Positions 1 to 4,712 of a stretch of 6,854 nucleotides of DNA are shown piece after piece. Each line of letters begins with the position of its first letter. The first letter of the stretch is position 1. Source of the DNA: an uncultured Collinsella sp. (GTDB lineage Bacteria; Actinomycetota; Coriobacteriia; Coriobacteriales; Coriobacteriaceae); NCBI GenBank assembly GCA_902494135.1, contig CABUSE010000072.1, positions 1-6,854 of the forward strand, read 5' to 3'. A model generated the notes under the pieces. The model was not told the DNA's origin. It searched no databases and saw only the letters and a list, made by a program, of their open reading frames with translations. The translations under genes and the position numbers were made by a program.

Positions 1-337
1 CAAAGCCCACAAGCGCCATTAAAATCGAGGTATGGACGGCGCGTTTGACCATGTTCTGATCGTTGCGGCCGATAGCGTTGGCGATGACCACGTTGGAGCC
101 AAGCGACATGCCAATAAACAGGTTGAGCATAAGACTGGTAAGCAGAACATTGGAGCCGACCGCCGCCATGGCGAGGGTTCCCTGGTCGCCCGAGAAGTTA
201 CCGATGATGACGGTGGCGATGAGGTTCGACAGCTGCTCCAAGATGCTCGTGGCGGCCACGGGGAAGGCGAACAGGGGAATAGTGCGCCACAGCGATCCGG
301 TGGTCATGTCAATGTGCTTAGATGCGGTATCAGCCAT
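1..337 (-). CDS. MATE family multidrug/cation antiporter, N-terminal part (runs off window)
   Basis: This is the first 112 codons of an inner-membrane transporter, cut by the left window edge. MATE proteins export drugs or metabolites in exchange for Na+ or H+ and have 12 helices. The start reads MADTASKHIDMTTGSLWRTI and continues with FAFPVAATSILEQL, where family members have an F/LPxxxxxxLQQLYN-like first helix. A VIIGNFSG stretch (residues 43-50) matches the usual VGxFxG after helix 1. A second hydrophobic stretch (about residues 55-85) ends in SLGSNVVIANAIGR, like the family's G(x)G(x)NxxIxxxxGR. I chose the ATG at 337 because it keeps the full cytoplasmic lead-in. Its ribosome site is weak (GAGAG only 3 bases away), and the next ATG at residue 11 has none. 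The neighbour at 529 diverges. The substrate cannot be told from the sequence. Confidence 0.9.
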   Translation of the reverse strand, partial: MADTASKHIDMTTGSLWRTIPLFAFPVAATSILEQLSNLIATVIIGNFSGDQGTLAMAAVGSNVLLTSLMLNLFIGMSLGSNVVIANAIGRNDQNMVKRAVHTSILMALVGF

Positions 338-384
338 ACGCTCTCAATCTCTAACATGCTCTTTCGTGCTTATTTGCGCAGACG

Positions 385-390
385 ATGATA
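385..390 (-). promoter_or_regulatory. Possible -10 box for the MATE gene
   Basis: On the minus strand this reads TATCAT, five of six bases of the TATAAT consensus. It lies about 48 bases upstream of the MATE start codon. No recognisable -35 hexamer stands 16-18 bases upstream, where the 406-454 repeat begins. The same TATCAT appears in two other divergent spacers of this window, which gives it some support. Confidence 0.3.
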
Positions 391-405
391 CTCCTAATGC
401 AACCA

Positions 406-454
406 GTCGGCACTTAGGGACGTTCCTTTTCTGTCGGCAGCTGGGGACACTCCT
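406..454. repeat. Imperfect 22-bp tandem repeat (two copies, 27-bp period), GGGAC family
   Basis: Two 22-bp units, 406-427 and 433-454, are separated by TTTCT. They match at 17 of 22 positions. Both begin with GTCGGCA, carry GGGAC in the middle and end in TCCT. The repeat fills the spacer between the divergent MATE and RlmA-type genes and codes for nothing recognisable. I infer a dispersed intergenic element (REP or MITE-like), because GGGAC cores recur at 1360-1364 and 6721-6724. Copy number elsewhere in the genome cannot be seen here. Confidence 0.6.
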
Positions 455-464
455 TGTCTCTTCT

Positions 465-493
465 ATGACTAGGTAGGGAAGGCGTGCGACAAT
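465..493 (+). promoter_or_regulatory. Candidate promoter for the RlmA-type methyltransferase
   Basis: ATGACT (465-470, sharing TGAC with the -35 consensus) and GACAAT (488-493, four of six bases of the -10 consensus) are separated by 17 bases. Transcription would start near 500, leaving a leader of roughly 29 bases before the ATG at 529. This is a by-eye match only. Confidence 0.35.
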
Positions 494-528
494 GGTGGGC
501 GTTGTGTTGTTCGCGCTAAGGAGTTGCC

Positions 529-1344
529 ATGTTGTTGTGTCCTGTTTGCCATGAACCGTTGGTGGATGACGAACGCGGTGCTGCATGCGCGGGCGGACAC
601 CGGTTTGACCGTGCGCGCGAGGGCTATTTATATCTGCTGCGCTCGTCCAAGAGCGGCGACTCCATGGGCGATCCCAAGTCGCAGGCGCGCAGCCGTCGTG
701 ACTTTCTGAACCGCGGTTACTATGCACCGTTGCGCGATGCGATGGTCGAGCTGGTGCGCGAGCAGGTGTCTGGACGTGCCGCGTCTGCGAACGGCCCCAT
801 GACCTTGCTCGATATTTGCTGTGGCGAGGGCTATTACACCAGCGCCATGGGCGCGGTGCCGGGCGTGGATGCTTACGGTTTCGACCTGGGCAAAGAGATG
901 GTGCGCCTTGCCGCCAAGCGCGGCGATGCGACCTACTTCGTGGCCAACATGAAGGACATCCCCGTGGCCGATGGCGCCTTCGATATGGTGACCGAGCTCT
1001 TCGCTCCCTTTAACGAGCGTGAGTTTGCCCGCGTGCTGGCGCCAGAGGGCTCGCTCTATACCGTGGTGCCGGGTGCCCGTCATCTCTTTGGGCTTAAAGA
1101 GGTGCTCTACGACACACCGTACCTTAACGATGAGAAGCTGCCGCAGACTACCGAGCTTGAGTTAATCGGAACGCAGCGGGTGTCTGCGAACATTACGCTC
1201 CAGACCCAGGCCGACATCGAGGCGGTGTTCCAGATGACGCCGTACTACTACCGCACGCGCCCCGCCGACAAAGAGCGCCTGGCAAATCTGGACACCCTTC
1301 AAACCGCCATCGACTTCATCATCGCCGAGTACCGCCACAGCTAA
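529..1344 (+). CDS. rlmA: 23S rRNA (guanine-N1)-methyltransferase, RlmA family
   Basis: The predicted enzyme transfers a methyl group from S-adenosylmethionine to N1 of a guanine in helix 35 of 23S rRNA (G745 in the RlmA-I branch, G748 in the RlmA-II/TlrB branch) in the cytoplasm. The 271 residues match the family length (E. coli RlmA is 269). An N-terminal zinc finger is visible as C4-x2-C7, C20 and H24, followed by FDRAREGYLYLL, the family's HxFDxAKEGYxNLL signature. GD and AR...FL..GYY.PLRDA come next (residues 47-70). SAM motif I is LDICCGEGYYT (94-104), and the acidic ribose-binding residue is D119 in FDLG. PGARHL (181-186) and QMTPYYYRTRP near the C-terminus also fit. AAGGAG at 518-523 lies 5 bases before the ATG, which fixes the start. 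Which guanine it methylates cannot be settled by eye. Methylation by TlrB-type relatives affects tylosin-class macrolide binding, but this copy looks like a housekeeping gene. Confidence 0.92.
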   Translation: MLLCPVCHEPLVDDERGAACAGGHRFDRAREGYLYLLRSSKSGDSMGDPKSQARSRRDFLNRGYYAPLRDAMVELVREQVSGRAASANGPMTLLDICCGEGYYTSAMGAVPGVDAYGFDLGKEMVRLAAKRGDATYFVANMKDIPVADGAFDMVTELFAPFNEREFARVLAPEGSLYTVVPGARHLFGLKEVLYDTPYLNDEKLPQTTELELIGTQRVSANITLQTQADIEAVFQMTPYYYRTRPADKERLANLDTLQTAIDFIIAEYRHS

Positions 1345-1345
1345 C

Positions 1346-1392
1346 AACCTGCCAAAAAGGGACAGGTTAATTTCGGTAGGTTTTATCTGGCA
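1346..1392. repeat. Intergenic element with nested inverted repeats, GGGAC family
   Basis: Directly after the rlmA stop codon, AACCTG (1346-1351) can pair with CAGGTT (1363-1368), or AACCTGCC (1346-1353) can pair with GGTAGGTT (1375-1382) with one G-T wobble. An outer TGCCA (1350-1354) has a partner TGGCA (1388-1392). The centre holds AAAAAGGGACAGG, sharing AAAGGGACA with the hairpin at 6712-6740. There is no T-run directly after a stem, so it does not look like the terminator itself. I infer a dispersed coriobacterial intergenic repeat. Confidence 0.45.
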
Positions 1393-1398
1393 AACGTA

Positions 1399-1432
1399 AA
1401 GGGCCGACCGCGGAGATGCGCGATCGGCCCTT
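1399..1432. terminator. Bidirectional intrinsic terminator
   Basis: Arms 1399-1412 and 1419-1432 pair over 14 positions with one C-A mismatch, around the loop GAGATG. The core is AAGGGCCGA against TCGGCCCTT. On the plus strand the stem is followed by ATTTGTT, and on the minus strand its 3' side continues as CTTTACGTTT. It sits between convergent genes ending at 1344 (+) and 1472 (-), so it probably serves both. Confidence 0.8.
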
Positions 1433-1471
1433 ATTTGTTGCTTGGCTGCAGAGGTTATGAGAAGCGAGCGC

Positions 1472-1873
1472 TTACAGGCGGTCCTTGTTCTCGGCCTTAA
1501 CGGCGTGTGCCTGCTGAACAAAGAACAGGTCGTACACCACGATGACAAAGGCGACGATATTGACGGAGCTGCCGCCGAGCGCGGGAAGCGTGAGCGCGGC
1601 CTGGACGAGCGTGGCGATTGCGGCGACGATGCCGAGCTTAAACGCGCCATCCACCTGCGAAGGCTTGTTGGCGCCCTTGATGCCCGCAACGCCCGCGGCG
1701 AGATCGATGAGGCCCTTGGCGACCAGCACGACCGCGGCGAGTATGGCATTCGACCCGTACGTGGAATCGAGGTTGCCGGTCGCGATGCCGGCGATTCCAA
1801 TGACGAGACTGGCGATGCCCAGAACAAAATAAATCAGGGCAAGGATTTTGAGTGTCTTGCGAGCGGCGCTCAT
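1472..1873 (-). CDS. Small four-helix membrane protein of unknown function
   Basis: This 133-residue protein begins MSAARKTLKILALIYFVLGI. The ATG at 1873 is chosen because AAAGGA lies about 6 bases upstream and the hydrophobic pattern begins there. The frame stays open far upstream, but that part is unlike a protein. Four likely membrane helices are at about residues 9-31, 42-66, 78-97 and 104-121. Short loops join them, with a basic GIKGANK segment after helix 2 and a charged tail ending ENKDRL. The repeated G/A-x3-G/A pattern in helices 1 and 2 suggests tight helix packing. I do not recognise a family with a known role. Similar short Ala/Gly/Ile-rich membrane proteins are common in actinobacteria. 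It converges on rlmA across a shared terminator and is read away from the small gene at 2102. Confidence 0.8.
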   Translation of the reverse strand: MSAARKTLKILALIYFVLGIASLVIGIAGIATGNLDSTYGSNAILAAVVLVAKGLIDLAAGVAGIKGANKPSQVDGAFKLGIVAAIATLVQAALTLPALGGSSVNIVAFVIVVYDLFFVQQAHAVKAENKDRL

Positions 1874-1924
1874 AGCTGGTCCTTTCGATGCGGGCGCGGA
1901 GAATCTGTCGCACCCAGGTTGCGG

Positions 1925-1953
1925 CACATATCGTGAAGCACATTGTAGTTCAA
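1925..1953 (-). promoter_or_regulatory. Candidate promoter for the four-helix membrane protein
   Basis: On the minus strand TTGAAC (1953-1948) and TATGTG (1930-1925) are spaced by 17 bases. A start near 1918 would give a leader of about 45 bases. An alternative -10, TACAAT (1947-1942), directly follows TTGAAC but lacks a good -35. Confidence 0.35.
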
Positions 1954-2090
1954 CGGGACGATGCATGCGTTTGAAAGCGTCTCTTGCCTGCACGGTCCAA
2001 CCTTTCAAAAAGGAAAGCTGGGCGTAAGCCAAATCGATGGCAGCGTATGCGCGGCGCTGCGATGATGGGGCCATGGTAAGAGCTGGACCG

Positions 2091-2097
2091 AAGGAGG
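2091..2097 (+). promoter_or_regulatory. Near-ideal ribosome binding site that reveals a small gene
   Basis: AAGGAGG is a full anti-16S match. It lies 4 bases before the ATG at 2102 and 7 bases before a second in-frame ATG at 2105. This is the main evidence that the short open frame behind it is translated. Confidence 0.75.
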
Positions 2098-2101
2098 AGC
2101 C

Positions 2102-2245
2102 ATGATGTACGGAGTCAAGCAAGTGGGTGAGCCGCGGTCGTTGGGAAGGCGCATGGGTGATTCTGTGATCGCTGTCGTGTGCACGGGATTGATGGCGGTG
2201 CTTTGTATTGCGATGCTGTGGGCCATGTCGCATGTGGGACAATAG
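2102..2245 (+). CDS. Small single-helix membrane protein (47 residues), unknown function
   Basis: The frame encodes 47 residues beginning MMYGVKQVGEPRSLGRRMGD. One long hydrophobic stretch follows at about residues 21-43 (SVIAVVCTGLMAVLCIAMLW...), and the protein ends SHVGQ. The basic patch RSLGRR before the helix predicts an N-inside orientation by the positive-inside rule. The start may be either ATG (2102 or 2105); the second has the better 7-base spacing from AAGGAGG. The stop lies 63 bases before the RsmJ-type gene, and no terminator with a T-run separates them, so the two may share a transcript. Two cysteines lie within the helix. I recognise no family. Automated annotation could easily miss a gene this short. 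Confidence 0.7.
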   Translation: MMYGVKQVGEPRSLGRRMGDSVIAVVCTGLMAVLCIAMLWAMSHVGQ

Positions 2246-2308
2246 CGGACGGTTGGGTGCTGGCATAAACGGCGCCCACGTATTCGTTTTGCTTGTTAAG
2301 GAGTACCC

Positions 2309-3013
2309 ATGGGCGTCGTCGATCCCTTTTCTGTTGCTCGGGCCGCGGGGCTTGAGCTGACCGGGAAGTCCGAGGGCCTCACGCTCACCGACGGCACGAT
2401 GGAGCTGCGCGCCGATTTTGGCCGCATGCTTCCACGACTCAAGCAGGGCCGTTTGCAGCAAGAGCTACTGGTGAAGGCTGCGCGCACAAAAGGCATCGAG
2501 CAACCATGGGCGATTGATGCCACGGCGGGCTTTGGCGAGGATTCGCTGCTGTTGGCGGCTGCGGGCTTTACCGTCGATCTGTATGAACAGGATTGCGTGA
2601 TCGCGGCGCTTCTCAAGGATGCTTTGGATCGCGCGGCAGATGATCCGGCGCTTGCGGCTGCCGTGGCTCGCATGCGCCTTCATGCGGGCGAGGACAGCAT
2701 TGCCGGCCTTCGCCATACAGCTGAGTTGATCGGGCGGGGCGAGCTCGCCGCCCCCGACGCGGTGTACCTGGACCCCATGTTTCCCGAGCGTACCAAAAGT
2801 GCGGCGGTCAAAAAGAAGTTCCAGCTCCTACATCATCTGGAGCAGCCATGCGCCGACGAGGAATTGCTGGTCGAGGCGGCGCTTGCGGTGCACCCGCGCA
2901 AGGTCGTTATCAAACGGCCGGTGAAGGGGCCACTGCTCGCCGGCGTTAAGCCGAGCTATCAACTTGCGGGCAAGGCCGTTCGCTACGATGTGTTGGTGCC
3001 GCCGCGCCCGTAG
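2309..3013 (+). CDS. rsmJ: 16S rRNA (guanine-N2)-methyltransferase, RsmJ family
   Basis: RsmJ methylates N2 of G1516 in 16S rRNA, using S-adenosylmethionine, on the assembled small subunit. The 234 residues are slightly shorter than E. coli RsmJ (about 250), mainly at the N-terminus. Seen in order: GLTLTDGTMELRADF (residues 23-37), resembling the family's GLxLxDGxLxLxxDF; GRLQQELLVKAARTKG (47-62), where the family has the RRxxGGGRGQxLxKAVG region; SAM motif I AIDATAGFGEDSLLLAAAG (68-86); acidic E93; and VAALLKD-like helix VIAALLKD (97-104). The catalytic-type motif is VYLDPMFPERTKSAAVKKK (152-170), almost identical to the RsmJ consensus, and VVIKRP (199-204) also fits. AAGGAG at 2298-2303 stands 5 bases before the ATG. 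The second half of the family's N-terminal glycine-rich motif is weakly kept, so activity is probable but not shown. Confidence 0.9.
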   Translation: MGVVDPFSVARAAGLELTGKSEGLTLTDGTMELRADFGRMLPRLKQGRLQQELLVKAARTKGIEQPWAIDATAGFGEDSLLLAAAGFTVDLYEQDCVIAALLKDALDRAADDPALAAAVARMRLHAGEDSIAGLRHTAELIGRGELAAPDAVYLDPMFPERTKSAAVKKKFQLLHHLEQPCADEELLVEAALAVHPRKVVIKRPVKGPLLAGVKPSYQLAGKAVRYDVLVPPRP

Positions 3014-3061
3014 CTTGCGTGCGATGGCTGGCGCTCCGTCAATGCCGTGCCGATGCGGCGC

Positions 3062-3358
3062 CTATTTCCAAGGGTGCGATGTCAGGTGCCATCCACCGCA
3101 GTATTCGCATTTGTAGCAGGTCAAACCGCGCCGCCCGCGGTTTTCGCAGTCGGCCATAACGGCCTCGGCCTCGGCGCGCGTGTCGTAACGGTTTTTGCGT
3201 TCACACGACTTGTAGCGCCAGACCTCATCGCGCTCGGCGTTCAGGGCGTCGCGGCGCTCGTCTTCGCGCGCAAACAGGTCGCTCATATCGCCGCCCGTGG
3301 CAGCGCCCAAAAACTCGCTTTTGGCTTTTGACCAAGCGGCTCGCTTTTTGCTCCCCAT
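3062..3358 (-). CDS. Small Cys/His zinc-ribbon-like protein, unknown function
   Basis: This predicted 98-residue cytoplasmic protein begins MGSKKRAAWSKAKSEFLG. Its first half is highly charged and helix-prone (MSDLFAREDERRDALNAERDE). The C-terminal half has C52, C71, C81, then C84-x2-C87-G-G-W-H91-L-T-S, which looks like a metal-binding ribbon. The YxCxxCGGWHLTS pattern, after a RYDTRAEAEA segment, is one I associate with short conserved proteins of actinobacteria and their phages, but I know no function. The ATG at 3358 is preferred over the in-frame TTG at 3379, because GGAGAGGGG (3377-3369) then serves as ribosome site with 10 bases of spacing, while the TTG has none. It diverges from the acetyltransferase gene and converges on rsmJ with a 48-base gap that lacks a clear terminator. 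Confidence 0.75.
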   Translation of the reverse strand: MGSKKRAAWSKAKSEFLGAATGGDMSDLFAREDERRDALNAERDEVWRYKSCERKNRYDTRAEAEAVMADCENRGRRGLTCYKCEYCGGWHLTSHPWK

Positions 3359-3383
3359 CTGCTTCGTGCCCCTCTCCAAACGC

Positions 3384-3413
3384 TGGTATCATTGCTCAAT
3401 CAAAGTGATACCA
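3384..3413. promoter_or_regulatory. Palindromic divergent promoter/operator
   Basis: TGGTATCA (3384-3391) and its exact reverse complement TGATACCA (3406-3413) flank a 14-base centre. Read on the plus strand, TGGTATCAT is an extended -10 (TG-n-TATCAT). Read on the minus strand, TGGTATCAC is the same with one change. The two start sites would fall back to back near 3398-3399 and serve the acetyltransferase (+) and the zinc-ribbon protein (-). Neither side has a good -35. It could instead be an operator for an unseen repressor. Confidence 0.5.
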
Positions 3414-3432
3414 ATAAACGTGAGGTCGCCGC

Positions 3433-3924
3433 GTGATGATCAGAAAAACCCTCGATACCGACATTCCCGCCGTCATGGCTATCTATGACGCGGCCCGCGA
3501 CTTTATGCGCGCGCATGGCAACGCCACGCAGTGGCCCGAGGGCACGCCTTCGGCCGAGCAACTGGCTGCCGATATCGCCGCCGGTGGCAGCTATGTGTGC
3601 GAAGTCGACGGCCGCGTGGTGGCGACGTTTGCCTTTTTACCGGGCCCGGACGAGTGCTATGGCGTAATTGAGGACGGGCGATGGCGCAGCGACACTCCGT
3701 ACGCCGTGCTGCACCGTGTGGCGTCCGACGGCACCACGCATGGCGTTGCGGCCGCGATGTTTGCCTTTGCCAAGGAACGTATCGACCATCTGCGTATCGA
3801 CACGCACCAAGACAACCTACCTATGCAGGGTGCGAGTATTAAGGCGGGGTTCGAGCGCGCCGGCGTCGTGCATGTGTCGGACGGCACGCCGCGTGTTGCG
3901 TTTGACTGGCTGCGCGAGGCATAA
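3433..3924 (+). CDS. GNAT family N-acetyltransferase
   Basis: The protein is a 163-residue member of the GCN5-related acetyltransferase fold, which moves an acetyl group from acetyl-CoA to an amine. The N-terminus MIRKTLDTDIPAVMAIYDAARDFM is the usual IRxxxxxDxxxIxxI opening. QWPEGTPSAEQLAADI (33-48), SYVCEVDGRVVATFAF (53-68) and YGVIEDGRWRSDTPYAVLHRVASDG (76-100) build the central strands. The acetyl-CoA loop is degenerate: GTTHGVAAAMFAFA (100-113) replaces the classic Q/RxxGxG/A. RIDTHQDNLPMQGASIKAGFERAG (121-144) closes the fold in the manner of the RIDTHxxNxxMQ subgroup. Start is GTG 3433 or ATG 3436; GAGG at 3422-3425 is 7 and 10 bases away, so I list the GTG but the ATG is nearly as good. 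The substrate is unknown. A strong terminator follows. Confidence 0.9.
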   Translation: MMIRKTLDTDIPAVMAIYDAARDFMRAHGNATQWPEGTPSAEQLAADIAAGGSYVCEVDGRVVATFAFLPGPDECYGVIEDGRWRSDTPYAVLHRVASDGTTHGVAAAMFAFAKERIDHLRIDTHQDNLPMQGASIKAGFERAGVVHVSDGTPRVAFDWLREA

Positions 3925-3958
3925 GAGCAAGGGCTCGTGTCAGCAATGCGTGCGAACG

Positions 3959-3985
3959 AAAATGGCCCCGGGCGGGGCCGTTTTT
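3959..3985. terminator. Bidirectional intrinsic terminator
   Basis: GGCCCC (3964-3969) and GGGGCC (3974-3979) form a stem around the loop GGGC. It is extended by a T-G wobble and four A-T pairs with the flanking AAAA and TTTT. TTTTT (3981-3985) follows on the plus strand, and ATTTTCG follows on the minus strand. It ends the acetyltransferase transcript and, from the other side, that of mscL, whose stop is at 4042. Confidence 0.9.
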
Positions 3986-4041
3986 GGTTGCTGCGCTGTT
4001 TTGCAAGATGGTAGACGCTGCGCGCTATCGGCTTTAAGGCC

Positions 4042-4467
4042 CTACACCCGGGGCAACTCGCTTCCGCAGTGGCAGCACTTGGTCGCGCCTTCGTGCACCT
4101 CTTCCAGACAATACGGGCAGACGGGCGCCGGTGCGGCTTCCTCGGCGGTGGTACCGGCGAGCCTGTCGCCAATCTCCTGCGCCTTGTTGAAAGCCTTGAC
4201 GATGGCAAAGACAATCGCCGCCACAATCAAAAAGTTGATGCACGCGCCGATAAAGGCGCCAAAGTCGATATTGGTGCCCGGCACCACCAACCCCGAGATC
4301 TCGGTGGCGCTACCGCCGGCAATCACGGAGATAAGCGGGTTGATGATGTTATCGGTAAGCGAGGTCACGATATCGGTGAATGCGCCGCCGATAATCACGC
4401 CGACGGCCATGTCTATCACGTTGCCGCGATTAATGAATTCCTTGAACTCGTTGAGCAATGCCTTCAT
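4042..4467 (-). CDS. mscL: Large-conductance mechanosensitive channel MscL with C-terminal zinc ribbon
   Basis: MscL is a homopentameric inner-membrane pore that opens under membrane tension to release solutes after osmotic downshock. The 141 residues begin MKALLNEFKEFINRGNVIDM, the typical amphipathic N-helix. TM1 is AVGVIIGGAFTDIVTSL (21-37), followed by the conserved DNIINPLI (39-46). The periplasmic loop is about 47-68. TM2, DFGAFIGACINFLIVAAIVFAIVKAFN (68-94), is the second pore helix. After a short acidic/Pro linker the tail has C117-P-Y-C120 and C131-x2-C134-G-S-E-L, a four-cysteine zinc ribbon in place of the usual charged C-terminal bundle. GAGGAG (4478-4473) lies 5 bases before the ATG at 4467, so the in-frame upstream ATG at 4554 is rejected. 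Transcripts probably end at the 3959-3985 hairpin. Confidence 0.96.
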   Translation of the reverse strand: MKALLNEFKEFINRGNVIDMAVGVIIGGAFTDIVTSLTDNIINPLISVIAGGSATEISGLVVPGTNIDFGAFIGACINFLIVAAIVFAIVKAFNKAQEIGDRLAGTTAEEAAPAPVCPYCLEEVHEGATKCCHCGSELPRV

Positions 4468-4571
4468 GGTGGCTCCTCGCAGTTGTGGGGCTCGCGTTGT
4501 TACTGCCCCAGATGGGCCCGGGCAGAAAAAAAGGGGAGGTGCCGGCTTTCGCAAGGCGCGAACCTACGAAA

Positions 4572-4597
4572 ATCGCCGCGCGGCAACGCGGGGCGAT
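4572..4597 (-). other. Stable hairpin with GCAA-type loop in the mscL leader
   Basis: Arms 4572-4582 and 4587-4597 pair at 10 of 11 positions around GCAA on the plus strand (TTGC on the minus strand), with one mismatch. On the minus strand the stem runs into GATTTTCG, a short T-run. If mscL is transcribed from near 4636, this stem would lie in its leader and resemble a weak terminator or attenuator. It could equally be plain G+C-rich spacer structure. Confidence 0.4.
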
Positions 4598-4642
4598 GAG
4601 CTTGGTCGGGGGATAGGGCCCGCTTCGCCCGCCGGCCCGTAA

Positions 4643-4652
4643 ATTGTATCAT
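4643..4652. promoter_or_regulatory. Overlapping -10 boxes for mscL (-) and the GTPase gene (+)
   Basis: The 10 bases ATTGTATCAT read TATCAT on the plus strand (4647-4652) and TACAAT on the minus strand (4648-4643). On the minus strand the box is preceded by TG-n, an extended -10. They would give leaders of about 54 bases (+) and about 170 bases (mscL). No good -35 is seen on either strand. This is the only A+T-rich patch of the spacer apart from GTAATTAG just before the GTPase ribosome site. Confidence 0.35.
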
Positions 4653-4712
4653 CCAGTGTGGAGCGTGAACGCCCGTTGCCGCGTGCGATGGGCTTGTAAT
4701 TAGAGGAGAGCC

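Noticed and set aside
1442..1936. A plus-strand frame opposite the four-helix membrane protein
   Set aside because: It is the antisense shadow of a membrane-protein gene, very rich in Asp, Gly and Arg, with no ribosome site.
2255..2277. GGGTGC/GCGCCC stem between the small gene and rsmJ as a terminator
   Set aside because: Only six pairs with one wobble and an 11-base loop, and no T-run directly after it.
1874..2461. Upstream extension of the four-helix membrane-protein frame
   Set aside because: The extension overlaps the small gene at 2102 and the start of rsmJ on the other strand, reads as low-quality sequence, and bypasses the well-placed AAAGGA and ATG at 1873.
4468..4554. An earlier in-frame start for mscL
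   Set aside because: The extra 29 residues are Pro/Arg-rich, lack a ribosome site and are absent from the MscL family. GAGGAG precedes the ATG at 4467.
4540..4640. A tRNA or known structured RNA in the mscL/GTPase spacer
   Set aside because: GGTTCGCGCC on the minus strand resembles a T-arm, but no cloverleaf, acceptor stem or anticodon arm can be built around it, and I recognise no riboswitch core.
3668..4642. A 324-codon plus-strand frame covering the acetyltransferase end and mscL
   Set aside because: It runs through a strong terminator, overlaps two well-identified genes in other frames or strands, and has Cys/Arg/Ser-rich sequence without domain features.
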